From NCBI GenBank assembly GCA_947683425.1, contig CANTUQ010000043.1, forward strand, positions 13,224,501-13,288,500: 64,000 nt of DNA, written 5' to 3'. The notes below the pieces were generated by a model. The model saw nothing but the letters and a program-made list of their open reading frames with translations. It made no database searches and was not told the origin of the DNA. Every line of letters starts with the position of its first letter. Positions within the stretch are counted from its first letter, which is position 1. The position numbers and the translations under genes were made by a program. The stretch is from Excoecaria cochinchinensis. Taxonomy: Eukaryota > Streptophyta > Magnoliopsida > Malpighiales > Euphorbiaceae. Of the stretch, positions 29,646 to 41,214 are shown in pieces.

Positions 29646-31632
29646 TGTAATGGCCTGAAATTCACCTTAAAAGTATTGAGCATGATTAGGGTAATTAAGT
29701 GAGTTTAATTTAGGATTTAAAATTTTTGGATTAAATTGTAATTGAAAATTTAGGATCTAATTGCATGAAATAAAATAGTTTAGTGACCAAAGTGTAATTT
29801 TGCATGATTAGCATTAAGTGGAAGTTAATTAAGTTGAGTTAATTAACTTAATTGAGAGGTGAGTGGAATTACATGTGGCAAGTTGTCTTAGTGGAGTGCC
29901 AAGTGTCAAGATTGTCTTATGACACCTAGGATTGAACATGCAATAAATAGAGTGAGTGGAGACAGATTTGTCTCCATCCTTGTATGCATTGGCCGGCCCT
30001 CTCTCTCAAACTTCATTCTTGTTTCCTCTCTTTTCTTTCTTCTTCATTCTTTGCAAGTTCTTCATTGATTGAATCCTATAGCTTGGATTGGTTTAAAGAG
30101 AACTAAGTGATAACTTAGAAAGTTGGAGAATCAAGTAGAAGAGCAAAGGGAAAAGAGAAGGTTACTTGACTTGTGAAGATCGAAGGAGTGCTTCAAAGGG
30201 GTTTAGGATTTTATTGAGTTTCTAGTTGATGCATGCATGTTAGATTGGCAAAAATTATGGGTTTTTAAAGGGTTCAATAACTCTTCTAATTGTTAGAATG
30301 TATTTGGGGTAGTATGTTGAATTGATGAAGTTAAATTGACAATTCAAGTATGCTATGTTTGATTGTATGCAGGATGATATGTAAGTGCAAAGTTATGATT
30401 ATTGATGCATTAACTGTGTGCTTTATTATGGGGCATGTATGTATTGATTAGCCATAGTAGGTGTGGATGGTGTGATTTGTATTAGTGATTAATTTAGAAG
30501 GCATATATTAGGTTGTAGGAAAAAGGGGTTGAAAGAGATAAGTGGGATTAGAACTTGAGTTGTTGGGTTGTGTTCTGTCGTGGGCGCGACAAGCGTCACG
30601 AGTGTAACAGAAGATGCCGTAGGTTGAGCAATGCCATGTCGTGCCTTGTCGCGGAAACAGAAGCCATTTTGGCATTCTATCGTGAGTGCGACATCGTCCA
30701 CGAGCGCGATAGCCTAGTGTTTAGGGTTCTGTCGCGAGTAGGACACTGTTGAGAGTCTTGAATGCAAATTATTTGTTCTTATATGTGTGTAATATTGCAT
30801 TGGATTATGAATGATCATGCATAGTAAAGTATAATGTGATAATAAAAATGAATATATGAATCTTATGTTTGATGAGATGTGGTATGCTTAGTGTGTTATA
30901 TGTACATTAAGTGAAATAATTGTTTAGCCTGTAATCGAGTCGTGGATAGGTAGGGATGCTTATAAGAGTTAGTGTCCGTAGCTGCCAGTGTTGGTACCTA
31001 ATTAGTACCTAGTGATTTGAGATTGTATGTTTCCAGTGTTAATACTGTTTTCTCCAGTATTTAGTGATCGGTACCCGAGTGGTATCCAGTGTACCTGTTA
31101 TCCACTGCTGTATTAATTCAGGCTATTACAAGACTGTTATTTTCATTAATTTATTATAGCATCAAGTATATGACATAATTGCCATGATATAAAAGCATTT
31201 ATGGTAACATTGTATAGCATGTTATATTGTTACATGTGTTAATTTGTGATTATCTGTATTAGACCATTTTATGTTTATATCCCCATTGACCATAGCTCAG
31301 TACGGGTATTTATCTCCCATGTAAGTTTATAGCTTGGTGCTCGAGTTTTTGAGAGAAACATCTGCTGGCCACTAAAAGGAGTCTTGAAATCTTCTAGTTA
31401 GGTTTAATCTTTTGTAATGTACAGAAGTGTGCCATTTTTGTATACCGAGAATATGTAATTGTATATTATTAATTTGTACTTATAAAATGTAAACTTTAAT
31501 TAGCTAATGTTAATGGTAATTTTTGGATAAGTATAGTTTTAAGGCTTTTATTTTAATAGCGTGGATGTTTATTAGTTCTATTAGTATGTTGCATAATGCT
31601 CCTTTGTCCTCCTTCGGACATTGGGCGTTACA
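29646..31632 (+). repeat. Solo LTR with perfect 5-bp target duplication
   Basis: It starts TGTAATGGCC and ends GGGCGTTACA (near-inverted ends TGTAAYG.CC), and is flanked by TATAT on both sides (29,641-29,645 and 31,633-31,637). Length is 1,987 bp. It has a TATA-like CAATAAATAG near 29,941, palindromic CpG-rich TGTCGCGAG..CGACA repeats at 30,570-30,745, and the GTGGATAGGTAGGGATGCTTA region typical of chromovirus LTRs. With no internal region, it is the product of LTR-LTR recombination. Family (Tekay/Del) is inferred. Confidence 0.85.
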
Positions 31633-31963
31633 TATATAATTCACATCAATAATTAAATTATGCCCTTAATGGTAATTTAACATAAAAATAGCAACAGCTA
31701 ATAAATTTGTACCAAATATTTGTAATATTTTCTCTATCAGTTATTAATCATCAATATCAACTATCGGCAACCGTTATTAACTATTAGCAAATTCAAATTG
31801 CTAAACTAAACGGCCCTAAATAAAAAATAATGTCAAATTTAGGAGTTAATTAGCTATAATTTTGTTAGACATTTAAATATTAATTATTAATTATCAATCA
31901 ACTAACTGTAGCAACAAATATAAATTATTCGTCAATAAGCTACCAGCAACAAAGTATTGCGAT
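31633..31963. other. AT-rich spacer between solo LTR and MITE
   Basis: No gene is seen. TTATTAAC/TAATTATTAATTATC stretches suggest an older degraded repeat. Confidence 0.45.
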
Positions 31964-32611
31964 CAATGTTATTGAAACCGGACCGGATAAAGAACCGGTA
32001 AGGCTGAGAGTTCATGGTTCGACCGGGTTCGACCGGATTTTTTTATATTTTTTAAAATATTATTAATTAGTATAATTTTTATAAATATTACTACTCAAAA
32101 ACAAAAAATCAATCAAAACATTTAACATATGGCTCAAATATACTAGTAATAATATTTTTTCACCTTTTATTTTTTTTAAATTATTACTTGATTAGATATT
32201 TTTTGTTAAAATATTTTATTTTATGAGTTTTAATTTAAAAATTAAATAATTCAATAACTGTAGGCAAAATTAAAAAAAATGATAGAAAATTATGTTTAAG
32301 TTTACCAATTTTAATAATTTATTCAATTTTTATTCTATTGTATTTTATTGAATTATTAAATCGTTATATTATTTTCATTAAGTTCAAATGTGCTTAAATA
32401 GTAAAAAAATCAATTATTTCTTAAATAAAATTTATTAGATTATTTATTTTTTATTTTTATGAAAAAATAATTATTTTGAATTAGACCCGATTTTGACCGG
32501 TTCAATCCGATTCTTCCCGATTTTTTTCAATTCGATTTTCTGCCATTGAACCAACCGGTTCACAGTTAAACCGGTTGAACCGACCGGTCCGGTCCGATTT
32601 TAATAACCATG
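31964..32611. mobile_element. hAT-type MITE with 8-bp target duplication
   Basis: Terminal inverted repeats read CAATGTTATTGAAACCGGAC on the left and, reverse-complemented on the right, CATGGTTATTAAAATCGGAC. Both are followed inward by ACCGGTTC-rich text. ATTGCGAT is duplicated perfectly at 31,956-31,963 and 32,612-32,619. The 8-bp duplication and CA..TG ends fit the hAT superfamily. The 648-bp AT-rich core has no coding capacity, so it needs transposase from elsewhere. It ends 147 bp before the DUF760 start codon. Confidence 0.85.
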
Positions 32612-32758
32612 ATTGCGATAGACTAAATCAAGTGGGGCCTCAATTCTAAGAGAGAGATCCTTCCACGTCAAGAAGAGCGGGGAAAACGCACGCACGGAGA
32701 GATAGGGAGATAGAGGGGGAGAGAGCATAGCTCTGTTGAAAGCTGGAGTCTTCTTCAC

Positions 32759-35700
32759 ATGGCGGCCTCAGCTCGAGCTTTCCTTCACTCTTGTCTCAAC
32801 GACTTCTTATCTAAACCTCAACCGCCTCCTCTACCGGCAGTTTCTGCCTTTTTCCGCCAAAATCTTTTTTCACGGCGTCCCTCTCCCGCCTCTTCCGCCG
32901 TCGCCACCGTTAGTTGTCTTAGCAGCGGCGGAGGCGTTTCCGACGACTTCGTATCCACTCGGAAATCTAGTTTGGACCGTGGATTCTTGGTAATTGCCAA
33001 TATGCTCAAGCGAATTGAGCCTCTCGATACCTCCGTTATCTCCAAGGGAGTTTCTGATTCTGCCAAGGATTCTATGAAGCAGACTATCTCCACTATGCTA
33101 GGCCTGCTCCCATCCGATCAGTTTTCTGTTTCAATTAGGGTTTCTAAGCACCCTCTTGATCGCCTTCTCATTTCCGCCATCGTCACAGGGTAAATTAGTC
33201 ATTTCATGCAATAGATTGTTTTGTTTTTGGTTGTTGATTTGTGAATTTGATTAGGTATTGCTTTGGTGTTGCTGTGATTTTAGGTACACGCTGTGGAATG
33301 CTGAATATAGAATATCGTTGATGAGGAATTTGGATATCTCTGTAAACATTTTGAATAGATCAAGTTCCTCCCAAGGAATTGAGGAATCAAGAAAACGAAG
33401 TGAAGAGAGCAAGAGTGGGGTTGGTGAGGCTGGAATTCAAAATTTAGAGATTAGTCCTCAGGTTTTTGGGGATCTATCGCCAGAGGCTTTAAATTACATT
33501 CAAAAGTTGCAATTCGAGTTGTCTAATGCGGAGCAGGTGAAAATTTTTTTTGACCTCGTCTTGATTGTATTATTGATAACTGCTAGTTCATGTTCTCAGA
33601 TGAGTGTTTACAATTGGGTGAGTAGTTTTTTAATTTTTGTTTCTTCTAATTGCTAGTGATTGGGAGCATTTCCATTCTTTATCAACTGCCAGTAGAATTC
33701 AATGGTGAATTCCATGGTTTACTTAATGCAGTTTATCCCCAAAAGGTTTGCTTGTGAAAGTGTTCGTTTAATTTCCTCCTCCTTGGTTAAAGTTACGTAT
33801 TGGTATACTACTATGCTACCTTTTCAATTGAATTTTTAGATTCCTTTATATGATGTAACGTCTTATGACATTATGAATTAGCAAATTAAGTTTTTGAAAG
33901 TTTCATTTCTTTTGGATAAGTTTTATGCTTTCTTTAAATGCGGACACTTTTTCTATATCATAGAAATATTGAGCTGATGTAGTTTTCACTAATGATCAAA
34001 GAAGGATTAAAAAGAAGAAGTGGACTCACCTTTTCAGTCCTTAAAAGTTTATTAACTGCTGTGTAGTGTTCAAAGAAATTGAAAATTTATTTGATATCAA
34101 ACTTGATTTGAAGCCTGTAGCTTCGGAGGATTCATGTCTAAGTATCAGCTTGAAGAAGCAAATTTTACTCTCATTCCAAGATGTTAACATTCAGTGTGGG
34201 CACTATAAGATGAAGAAAATGTGGAAGCACTCTATACGTTACTTGTTTGCTTGTAGTATATATTTTTAGAATATACTCCCTCTATTCCACTTCAAGTATC
34301 TCTATTGGAATTTTTTTTGTTCTACTTCAAGTGTCCCATTTCAAATTTCAAGGAGGAATTTATTACATGTTTTCTGTTTTACCCTTGTTATGGTATTCTA
34401 AATGCATTGAAATATATATTTTTTTATCATTTTTTCCATCTTAATTAATAAAGGATAATTTAGTCAATTACAAATATATATTTTTTTAATTTGATATGTC
34501 TTAATCATTACTTTATAATGTGTGAAAACAATCAAAAGCGGCACTTGAAGTGAAACGGGCAGATTGCCTTTCAACTATCCTTCATTTTGCATTGACTTGT
34601 GGAGGAAGCACTTTGGATGCATCCTGAGTGAATATAAGTTGGATGTTTTTAGTTTTTGCATTATTATTTCCTGATACTTTAAGCTAATGAACAAGCATGA
34701 CATGCAAATTAAACCTGACTTTCTCTGTTTTGTCTTTATTGTTTTGATTTTTTGTTATCAAGGGAAGGTGTGATTAATATTCATCCAGTTGAAGAGATAT
34801 GGCCCAGTGTATTTGAATGGCAATTTGCTTGATGTTCTGACTTTGGATGATTGATATGCTGTTTCAGGAACTGAATGTACGAAAGCAGGAAACCATGAAA
34901 ATGGAGTGTAATAGAGGGAGTAGGAATGATTTATTAGAGTATTTGCGGTCATTAGATCCTGAAATGGTAATCTCCTCTAATTCTTGATAGAAGTGATGCC
35001 ACTTCTTTTGAAGTTGAAGTTTGCATTGGAAGCCTGTAATATATAATAATCTTTCTATCTCTAAATAGGTTTCAGAATTGTCTCGGCCATCATCTGTTGA
35101 GGTGGAGGATATTATTCACCAGCTTGTTCAGAACATATTACAAAGATTCTTTAAAGACGATCCTACCTCCAATTTCATGGGGGATTCAAGTACAGAGAAT
35201 GAGAATCACAAGGATGGGGCTGATGAACTTTGCGTTGCCATGGGCACTTCACGTGACTACCTAGCAAAGCTACTTTTCTGGTTGGTATTTTTGTTTACAA
35301 CTTGATAACCTGCCTGTGTTGGACCCATCATTGATTTGGTTATGCAAATAGGTGTCGTAAAATAGGTTTCGTGTACTGCAGCTAATAAGGTTAGATTAGC
35401 ATGGTAGATTTGTTTGTCTGAAGATAGTGCTTTCTATAAATTTGAATAGAAAAATAGACTGAATGGTTGATTGTACAAAATTAGAAGAGAGCATAGTTCG
35501 GTTAATCGGTCAATGAATAATTTTGTTAACTGATCAATTAATATTTTATTAACCAGTCAATTAATTTGGTTAACTGTTATTTTGGTTTCGGTTTTTATGG
35601 ATTTTTTCAATTTGGTATATTGGTTGACCATTAAAATTTTTGACATAAAAATTTAATGGATTATACAAATTTTAATGTTGCTTTTAATAATTAAAAATGC

Positions 35701-36305
35701 TTTACAAATGAAAAATATAAAAGAAATGCTTTAACAATAGAGTGTTCATTATATGCACATATAATGAACAAATGATTGTAATAAGAAGATAATTCTAATA
35801 TTTATTTACTAAATATATGTATTATAATAATATTTTAGAAAGTCGCATATTATAATATTTAAAAAGTACAAAAATATTAAGAATTTTTTTAAGTGTAAAA
35901 ATTAATATATAAAATAGAAAAAATCGGTTTACTCTTGATTAATGTTTTAATGGTTTTTAAAAGTAAAAATCATACCTCTTTATTATTAATTTACTTAATT
36001 TAAAATTGGTTCGGTTTCGAATTGATTTTTTAATTAACAAAAAATCAGTGTTTTTTTTTTTTTTTTTTTTCTATCCAAAAGTAGGTGCTTCCTTGTTGTG
36101 TCTGCAAACTGTAAGATTTTTTTATTTTTTTTATTTTTTTACAACTGTGAGTTTTAATGCCAATAAAAGATGCTAGAATTAGAGTTTATCATCTTATGTG
36201 CTGAATTTGTTCTGATTTTCCGGTGGCAGGTGTATGTTATTAGGTCATCATTTAAGAGGCTTGGAGAACAGATTGCATCTAAGCTGTGTTGTGGGATTAT
36301 TGTAA
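32759..36305 (+). CDS. DUF760 family protein, probably plastid-targeted, five exons
   Basis: Exons 32,759-33,189, 33,284-33,536, 34,868-34,966, 35,069-35,280 and 36,230-36,305 join to 1,071 bp (356 residues), with GT-AG introns and a continuous frame throughout. Residues 1-65 are rich in Ser/Ala/Pro/Arg with few acids, like a chloroplast transit peptide. Two halves look alike: residues 80-160 (IANMLKRIEPLDTSVISKG ... DRLLISAIVTGYTLWNAEYR) and 250-350 (LLEYLRSLDPEMVSELSRP ... DYLAKLLFWCMLLGHHLRGLE). Both fit DUF760, whose Arabidopsis members include UV-B-induced chloroplast proteins; molecular function is unknown. The ATG is chosen because it opens the frame in good context (CACATGGCGG) and yields the transit peptide. 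The long introns 2 and 4 hold transposon-like DNA. No lesion is seen, so it is likely functional. Confidence 0.85.
34276..34562. mobile_element. Stowaway-like MITE in intron 2 of the DUF760 gene
   Basis: The left end is TA then CTCCCTCTATTCCACTTCAAGT. The right end, reverse-complemented, is CTGCCCGTTTCACTTCAAGT. The CTCCCTC start after TA is the Stowaway/Tc1-mariner MITE signature. The right TA is not preserved. About 287 bp, AT-rich, non-coding. Confidence 0.65.
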
Positions 36306-37300
36306 AGATAAGGGGGAGACATGTAAATTCCTTTTTTTTGTTTATGTATGTATTGATCGTTTTTCAATATAAACCGTTTATACCCTTTTCTTGCTTATCT
36401 TCATATATTTCTTAGTTTTCCATGTTATGTCTGACAGCAATATGCTATATCCATTTCATTCATCTAATAACTTAATCTGAAGCAATAAACTTAACCCTTG
36501 ACTTTTTCGGTATAAGCTAAATCTTAATTGACTAATTGTATTCATTGGAATTTCTAGTTTCATCTCTCTCTCTCTATATATAACGAAAGGAATGAACCAA
36601 GCTTCAAGGGTAGGGAAAACCTTGGTTTATGGTGAGCAAACACCAATGGGAAAGTGTATTCACCTTTACACTAAAACTTGTCGGAAGACAGTTCAGAGCT
36701 CAGCGTTACAGCTCATTAGCTATATATATATATATATATATAACAGACAGTTATTTCATGTTATGGCATATGCCCATAGTCTCCTCTTAGGCTTTCGCAC
36801 CTTACGTGATATAGTGCTCGAGATGACGTTCAAGGCTTGTTCTCTGATAATGTGCCAATTTTAAGCATTTTTAATGTATACTCATAGTTTGGTGTTCCAC
36901 TGCCTCTCTCTGTGTAGCTCTAGTTGGATTAGTTTACAGTTTGTCTTGACAATCGCAATTGCTTGGACTAGAAAAAGGTTACGAATGAGATTGTCCCTAA
37001 TTGCCGTTCTAAGGTTGTAAGACTAATGAGTAGGGCAACAAAGGTGTTTCCTTTCATTTAATGACAATCTTTATACAAATCTGGCTCAAAACTACAAGCA
37101 ACTGAATGCAATATTTTTCTCTATCTGCAATCTCCTCTATACACTAACAAAAAGAATCTGTCCTCTAAGCCGAAAATACGAATTTTGATAACAAAAATGA
37201 ATTAATTAATGAATAAAAAGAATAATGTGTATATGCTAATTAAAGGAATGGTCACTGTTGGCTTCTCGTTTGATGGTGGATGTAAGGATAAGAAGCATGT
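36306..37300. other. Convergent intergenic region between DUF760 and GATL genes
   Basis: It holds the 3' ends of both genes and a (TA)n run at 36,719-36,742. I see no further gene; the ORF across the TA run is an artefact. Confidence 0.6.
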
Positions 37301-38350
37301 TTATATATGGAGATCATAACGTGCCCATAGAGAATCAATGGGGCATGGCTTCCTTTCGTCGAGCCTTCGCCATGGCTTCCCTTTACCACTCCAATGAAGC
37401 AAACTAACAGGACCTGGATGCAAAGATCTACAACTATTAACAACATTATTCCCACCTAATCCATGCTGATTCCATCTATGATCAATGGCCTCAACATCTC
37501 CACCAAAAACCAACAAAAATGGTGGAAGAGAACCCAACTCATAAATCCTTCTCTCTTTCTGAATTCTCATCCATTTCTCAATCTCCTTTGTATAATCACC
37601 CTCTCTCCATCTCTCCAAGTCCATCACCATCACACCAGTGTTAAAATAACAAGCCATTTTCCCTTGGAAAACCCTCGAAAGCTCAGGGTCCGACCAGAAT
37701 TCATTGTTGAAGTAGTTGGTGAAGTTTGCTTGAAAATACTCTGGTGCACCTATAGTTCTTGATCCTGTAAGACGAACCCTCCATAGCTTATGAATATCAT
37801 CAACAACTATTATATCAGAATCCAAATAAATCACTCGTTTAACGCAGGGCTCGAGTATGTCAGCCAAGTAACTTCTCGCAAAATTCAATGGATTCTCAAG
37901 AGCTCCACGAATCGAAGTTGAGATAAGATCGTTCACCATAGTTTCTTGGAACAAATAAACCTTAAACCTTAAAGATGGGAATGCAGACACTATAATCTTG
38001 GCTAGATTTTTCGATCTAATCGGTCTTGAATCCGAAGTAATGAAATGAAAGAAAATATTTTCTGGGCAATAAGAGTGTTTAAGAAGTGAATGGGTAGCTG
38101 CAATTGTTCCTCTCAAGTATTCTGGATCGAGAGTCATGGCTATATGAACAAAGCTTGGATTACAGACTGGTGATTCACTGTTCTTATCATTAAAAAGAGG
38201 GCATTTTTCACCATTTTGATACTCTGGAGCCTCCATGAATTGCAGAGATTTATCCAAAACTTTGCTGCTAATTAAAGATCGGGCAGCATTGCCTGGAAAC
38301 AAGAACATGAAAATAAAGAAGATAATGAAAAAACATCTGTTAAAAAACAT
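37301..38350 (-). CDS. Galacturonosyltransferase-like (GATL) protein, GT8 family
   Basis: An intronless frame of 349 residues, the usual GATL size and structure. The N-terminus (residues 4-22, Phe/Ile/Leu-rich) is a signal peptide or anchor, as expected for a Golgi/secretory enzyme. GT8 landmarks: VHIAMTLDPEYLRGTIAATHS (68-88), the metal-binding DxD within YLDSDIIVVDD (175-185; Asp177 and Asp179), FNTGVMVMDLERW (236-248), DHRWNQHGLGG (290-300) and HWSGKGKPW (319-327). It ends CPIDSLWARYDLHI, close to the family's usual tail. GATL proteins are glycosyltransferase-like enzymes involved in pectin or xylan synthesis; exact donor and acceptor are not resolved by sequence. It converges on the DUF760 gene. 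The foldback element ends 220 bp above its ATG. I cannot assign which GATL number it is. Confidence 0.93.
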   Translation of the reverse strand: MFFNRCFFIIFFIFMFLFPGNAARSLISSKVLDKSLQFMEAPEYQNGEKCPLFNDKNSESPVCNPSFVHIAMTLDPEYLRGTIAATHSLLKHSYCPENIFFHFITSDSRPIRSKNLAKIIVSAFPSLRFKVYLFQETMVNDLISTSIRGALENPLNFARSYLADILEPCVKRVIYLDSDIIVVDDIHKLWRVRLTGSRTIGAPEYFQANFTNYFNNEFWSDPELSRVFQGKMACYFNTGVMVMDLERWREGDYTKEIEKWMRIQKERRIYELGSLPPFLLVFGGDVEAIDHRWNQHGLGGNNVVNSCRSLHPGPVSLLHWSGKGKPWRRLDERKPCPIDSLWARYDLHI

Positions 38351-38569
38351 TATGAAGAAGAGAGATTAATTCTGTAGCTGAAATTTGATTTTTGTTATAA
38401 AAAGAAAGGAGAAGCAGAGAGCATAAACGGCGATGATGGAAGAAAATTAAGACCAAACGAGTAAGTCATATATGAAAAATTAAGAAACGCGTTTCTGAAT
38501 GTTGACAACTAATTTCAGTACTTTGAATTTTGTCAGTAGCTTGGAAGTTTCTTCAACGCGTCTTTAGTC

Positions 38570-38750
38570 GGGATAAAGATTTAAATAGGGTTTTTTAAAA
38601 AAATATTTACCAGAATAAGGTAGTTTCGAAAATATTTCTGGGACTAGGGTTGAGTCAGAAGCCGCAGGCGTCAGCTGCGGCTTCTGACATATGGGACCCA
38701 CATATTGGGTCAGCCACATTAATTGATGCCGCAGCTTGTTGCTGCGGCAT

Positions 38751-38798
<48 letters not shown>

Positions 38799-38832
38799 GG
38801 CAGCAGGCGGCAGCTTAGCCTGCTGCCCCTTT

Positions 38833-38880
<48 letters not shown>

Positions 38881-39719
38881 AAAGGGGCAGCAGGTAGGCA
38901 CCTGCTGCCCCTTGTATTTTTTTTGTTTTTTAATAACTGTTTAATAATAAATAATATTATTATATTAATATTATTTATTATAATAAAATAGGATTATAAT
39001 AGTGATAAAATAAAGTAGGAAATATATTTATTAAATATAATAATATAATTATGATAGAATAATATTTAAATAATATACGAAACGAAACTCAAATTTTTAA
39101 TTGTGCAGTTATAAATTTTACAAAAATATTAAAATTTTCATAAGATTTTAATATTTTTCTTGTATTTTTATTTTCTCATATATAATAAATTTAGATGGAT
39201 ACGAAAGTTATTTTTATTTTTTGTGTCCTTTTATTTTTTAAAATTTTTAGTTCAATAAATTGAGATTCGAAATTATTAATCTTATATTAAATAGTTTCGA
39301 ATCTTTTATTTAATATAAGATTAATAATTTCGAATCTCAATTTATTGAACTAAAAATTTTAAAAAATAAAAGGACACAAAAAATAAAAATAACTTTCGTA
39401 TCCATCTAAATTTATTATATATGAGAAAATAAAAATACAAGAAAAATATTAAAATCTTATGAAAATTTTAATATTTTTGTAAAATTTATAACTGCACAAT
39501 TAAAAATTTGAGTTTCGTTTCGTATATTATTTAAATATTATTCTATCATAATTATATTATTATATTTAATAAATATATTTCCTACTTTATTTTATCACTA
39601 TTATAATCCTATTTTATTATAATAAATAATATTAATATAATAATATTATTTATTATTAAACAATTATTAAAAAACAAAAAAAATACAAGGGGCAGCAGGT
39701 GCCTACCTGCTGCCCCTTT

Positions 39720-39758
<39 letters not shown>

Positions 39759-39939
39759 ATGCCGCAGCAACAAGCTGCGGCATCAATTAATGTGGCTGAC
39801 CCAATATGTGGGTCCCACATGTCAGAAGCCGCAGCTGACGCCTGCGGCTTCTGACTCAACCCTAGTCCCAGAAATATTTTCGGAACCACCCTATTCTGGT
39901 AAATATTTTTTTAAAAAACCCTATTTAAATCTTTGTCCC
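38570..39939. mobile_element. Palindromic foldback Mutator-like element, 1.37 kb, 9-bp duplication
   Basis: The whole element is an inverted repeat centred at about 39,300 (13-base loop at 39,294-39,306). Outer ends read GGGATAAAGATTTAAATAGGG and its complement CCCTATTTAAATCTTTGTCCC. TCTTTAGTC is duplicated perfectly at 38,561-38,569 and 39,940-39,948. A 9-bp duplication with long inverted repeats fits Mutator-like (MULE) elements. Each arm carries smaller GC-rich hairpins: GAAGCCGCAG/CTGCGGCTTC, GATGCCGCAGC/GCTGCGGCATC and GGGGCAGCAGGT/ACCTGCTGCCCC, separated by (AT)n runs. The left arm has one extra hairpin and AT run (about 38,796-38,877). No coding capacity. Confidence 0.88.
38752..38877. 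repeat. Two (AT)n runs in the left arm of the foldback element
   Basis: AT runs at 38,754-38,796 and 38,834-38,878 flank a GC-rich hairpin. The mirrored arm has a single AT run (39,721-39,757). Confidence 0.9.
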
Positions 39940-39948
39940 TCTTTAGTC

Positions 39949-41194
39949 TGTACTATTTAAAAGTTGATTTATATAAACATATGCAAAATTTATCTTTTGC
40001 CTCTTGAACTTTATGAAAATATGTACTTTAATCTCTTAATTGAGAATTTATTCAATTGGACCTTTTAACTTTCAATTTTGTTATCATTTGGTCCCTCAAC
40101 CTCAAATTTTTGTTCGAGTGCATTAAATATGTAGGGTTGACATCACATTTGAACAAATACAATTATTGTATTTAGTCCCTCAAAACTTATCTAATTAGAT
40201 ATAGATATCACATTTAGGGATGAATGTTTTTTTTTCAAAATTTGCCTTGTAAATTGTAATTTGATCCATCTAGGTATTTTTTTTAAATCCACAAATTTGA
40301 TGTCTATGCAATGAATCTAGTCTAAACAAATACCAATGAACTCATATATTACTATTATATTTAAATCTTCACCATATATATATATATATATATATATATA
40401 TTTCATTTCAAACTAATATATTTATATATATTTCATTTCAAACTAATGCTTGTTTGTTTATTTATTTATTTCATATATATTTTTAATAATTCAGAATTTA
40501 TAGGGATAAAGGTATAATTAGTATTTTTGGAGAAACTATTTTCGAAAATAAAATGCTTTCAAAAGTATTTTCCAAAATAGAGTGAGGCGGAAACTGAAAC
40601 TGTCAGTTGTAGATTTTAACTGTGAAACTCACAACGTGGGATTGAAAAGTGTGGGCTGCGGCATCACATTATCTTTTCTTTTTTTTTTTTTTCAAAAAAG
40701 ATAGTAAATACTGAGGCCAAGTCATCTTATTTTTTATATTTTATTTATTTTTTGTCACGAATTCAGGAATAGTTTGATAAAGCAAACAAAATTAGAGGAT
40801 ATAAAGAAAGATGGGAGAAAGATGAATTTTATTCCCGATTTAAAAAAAATAAAATTAATTAATATATCCATTTTTTATGATGTTGATCTGATTAAATTTG
40901 TGGTTTTTCATTGTATAAAAAAAATAGCTTAATTGAAAGAGAATAAATTTGGACCCCTTTAACGATTTAGAAGTAAATTTAAATATTTATTTCCTAATTA
41001 ATGACAATTGTTTTCTAGTAAAAATATATTTACAATATGATTAAGTTATTTAAAAAATTTAAGTATAAAATTATAATTTCATGGAATATACTTTTAATCC
41101 ACTTTTACATGCTGTATGTGGGCTTTAAATTTTAATAATTAGTTACTTAATCAGCAAGTTTTATTTTTTCAAAGAAAAAAAATTATAATTCTGT
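39949..41194. other. AT-rich intergenic DNA before the CACTA element
   Basis: No gene is seen. It has an (AT)n run at 40,374-40,401 with a short tandem doubling of ATTTCATTTCAAACTAAT, and one GGGCTGCGGCATCACATTATC stretch near 40,655 that recalls the hairpin motif of the foldback element. Confidence 0.5.
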
Positions 41195-41214
41195 CAGTAC
41201 AAGAAAATCGCATT

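Noticed and set aside
35480..36080. Possible MITE in intron 4 of the DUF760 gene (GGTTAATCGGTCAATG ... GGTTCGGTTTCG)
   Set aside because: It looks repeat-derived, but I could not define inverted ends or a duplication.
36592..36864. Open frame of 90 codons downstream of the DUF760 gene
   Set aside because: It crosses a TA microsatellite and has no recognisable domain.
38650..38991. Open frame across the foldback element
   Set aside because: Its Tyr-Ile runs come from AT repeats within the palindrome.
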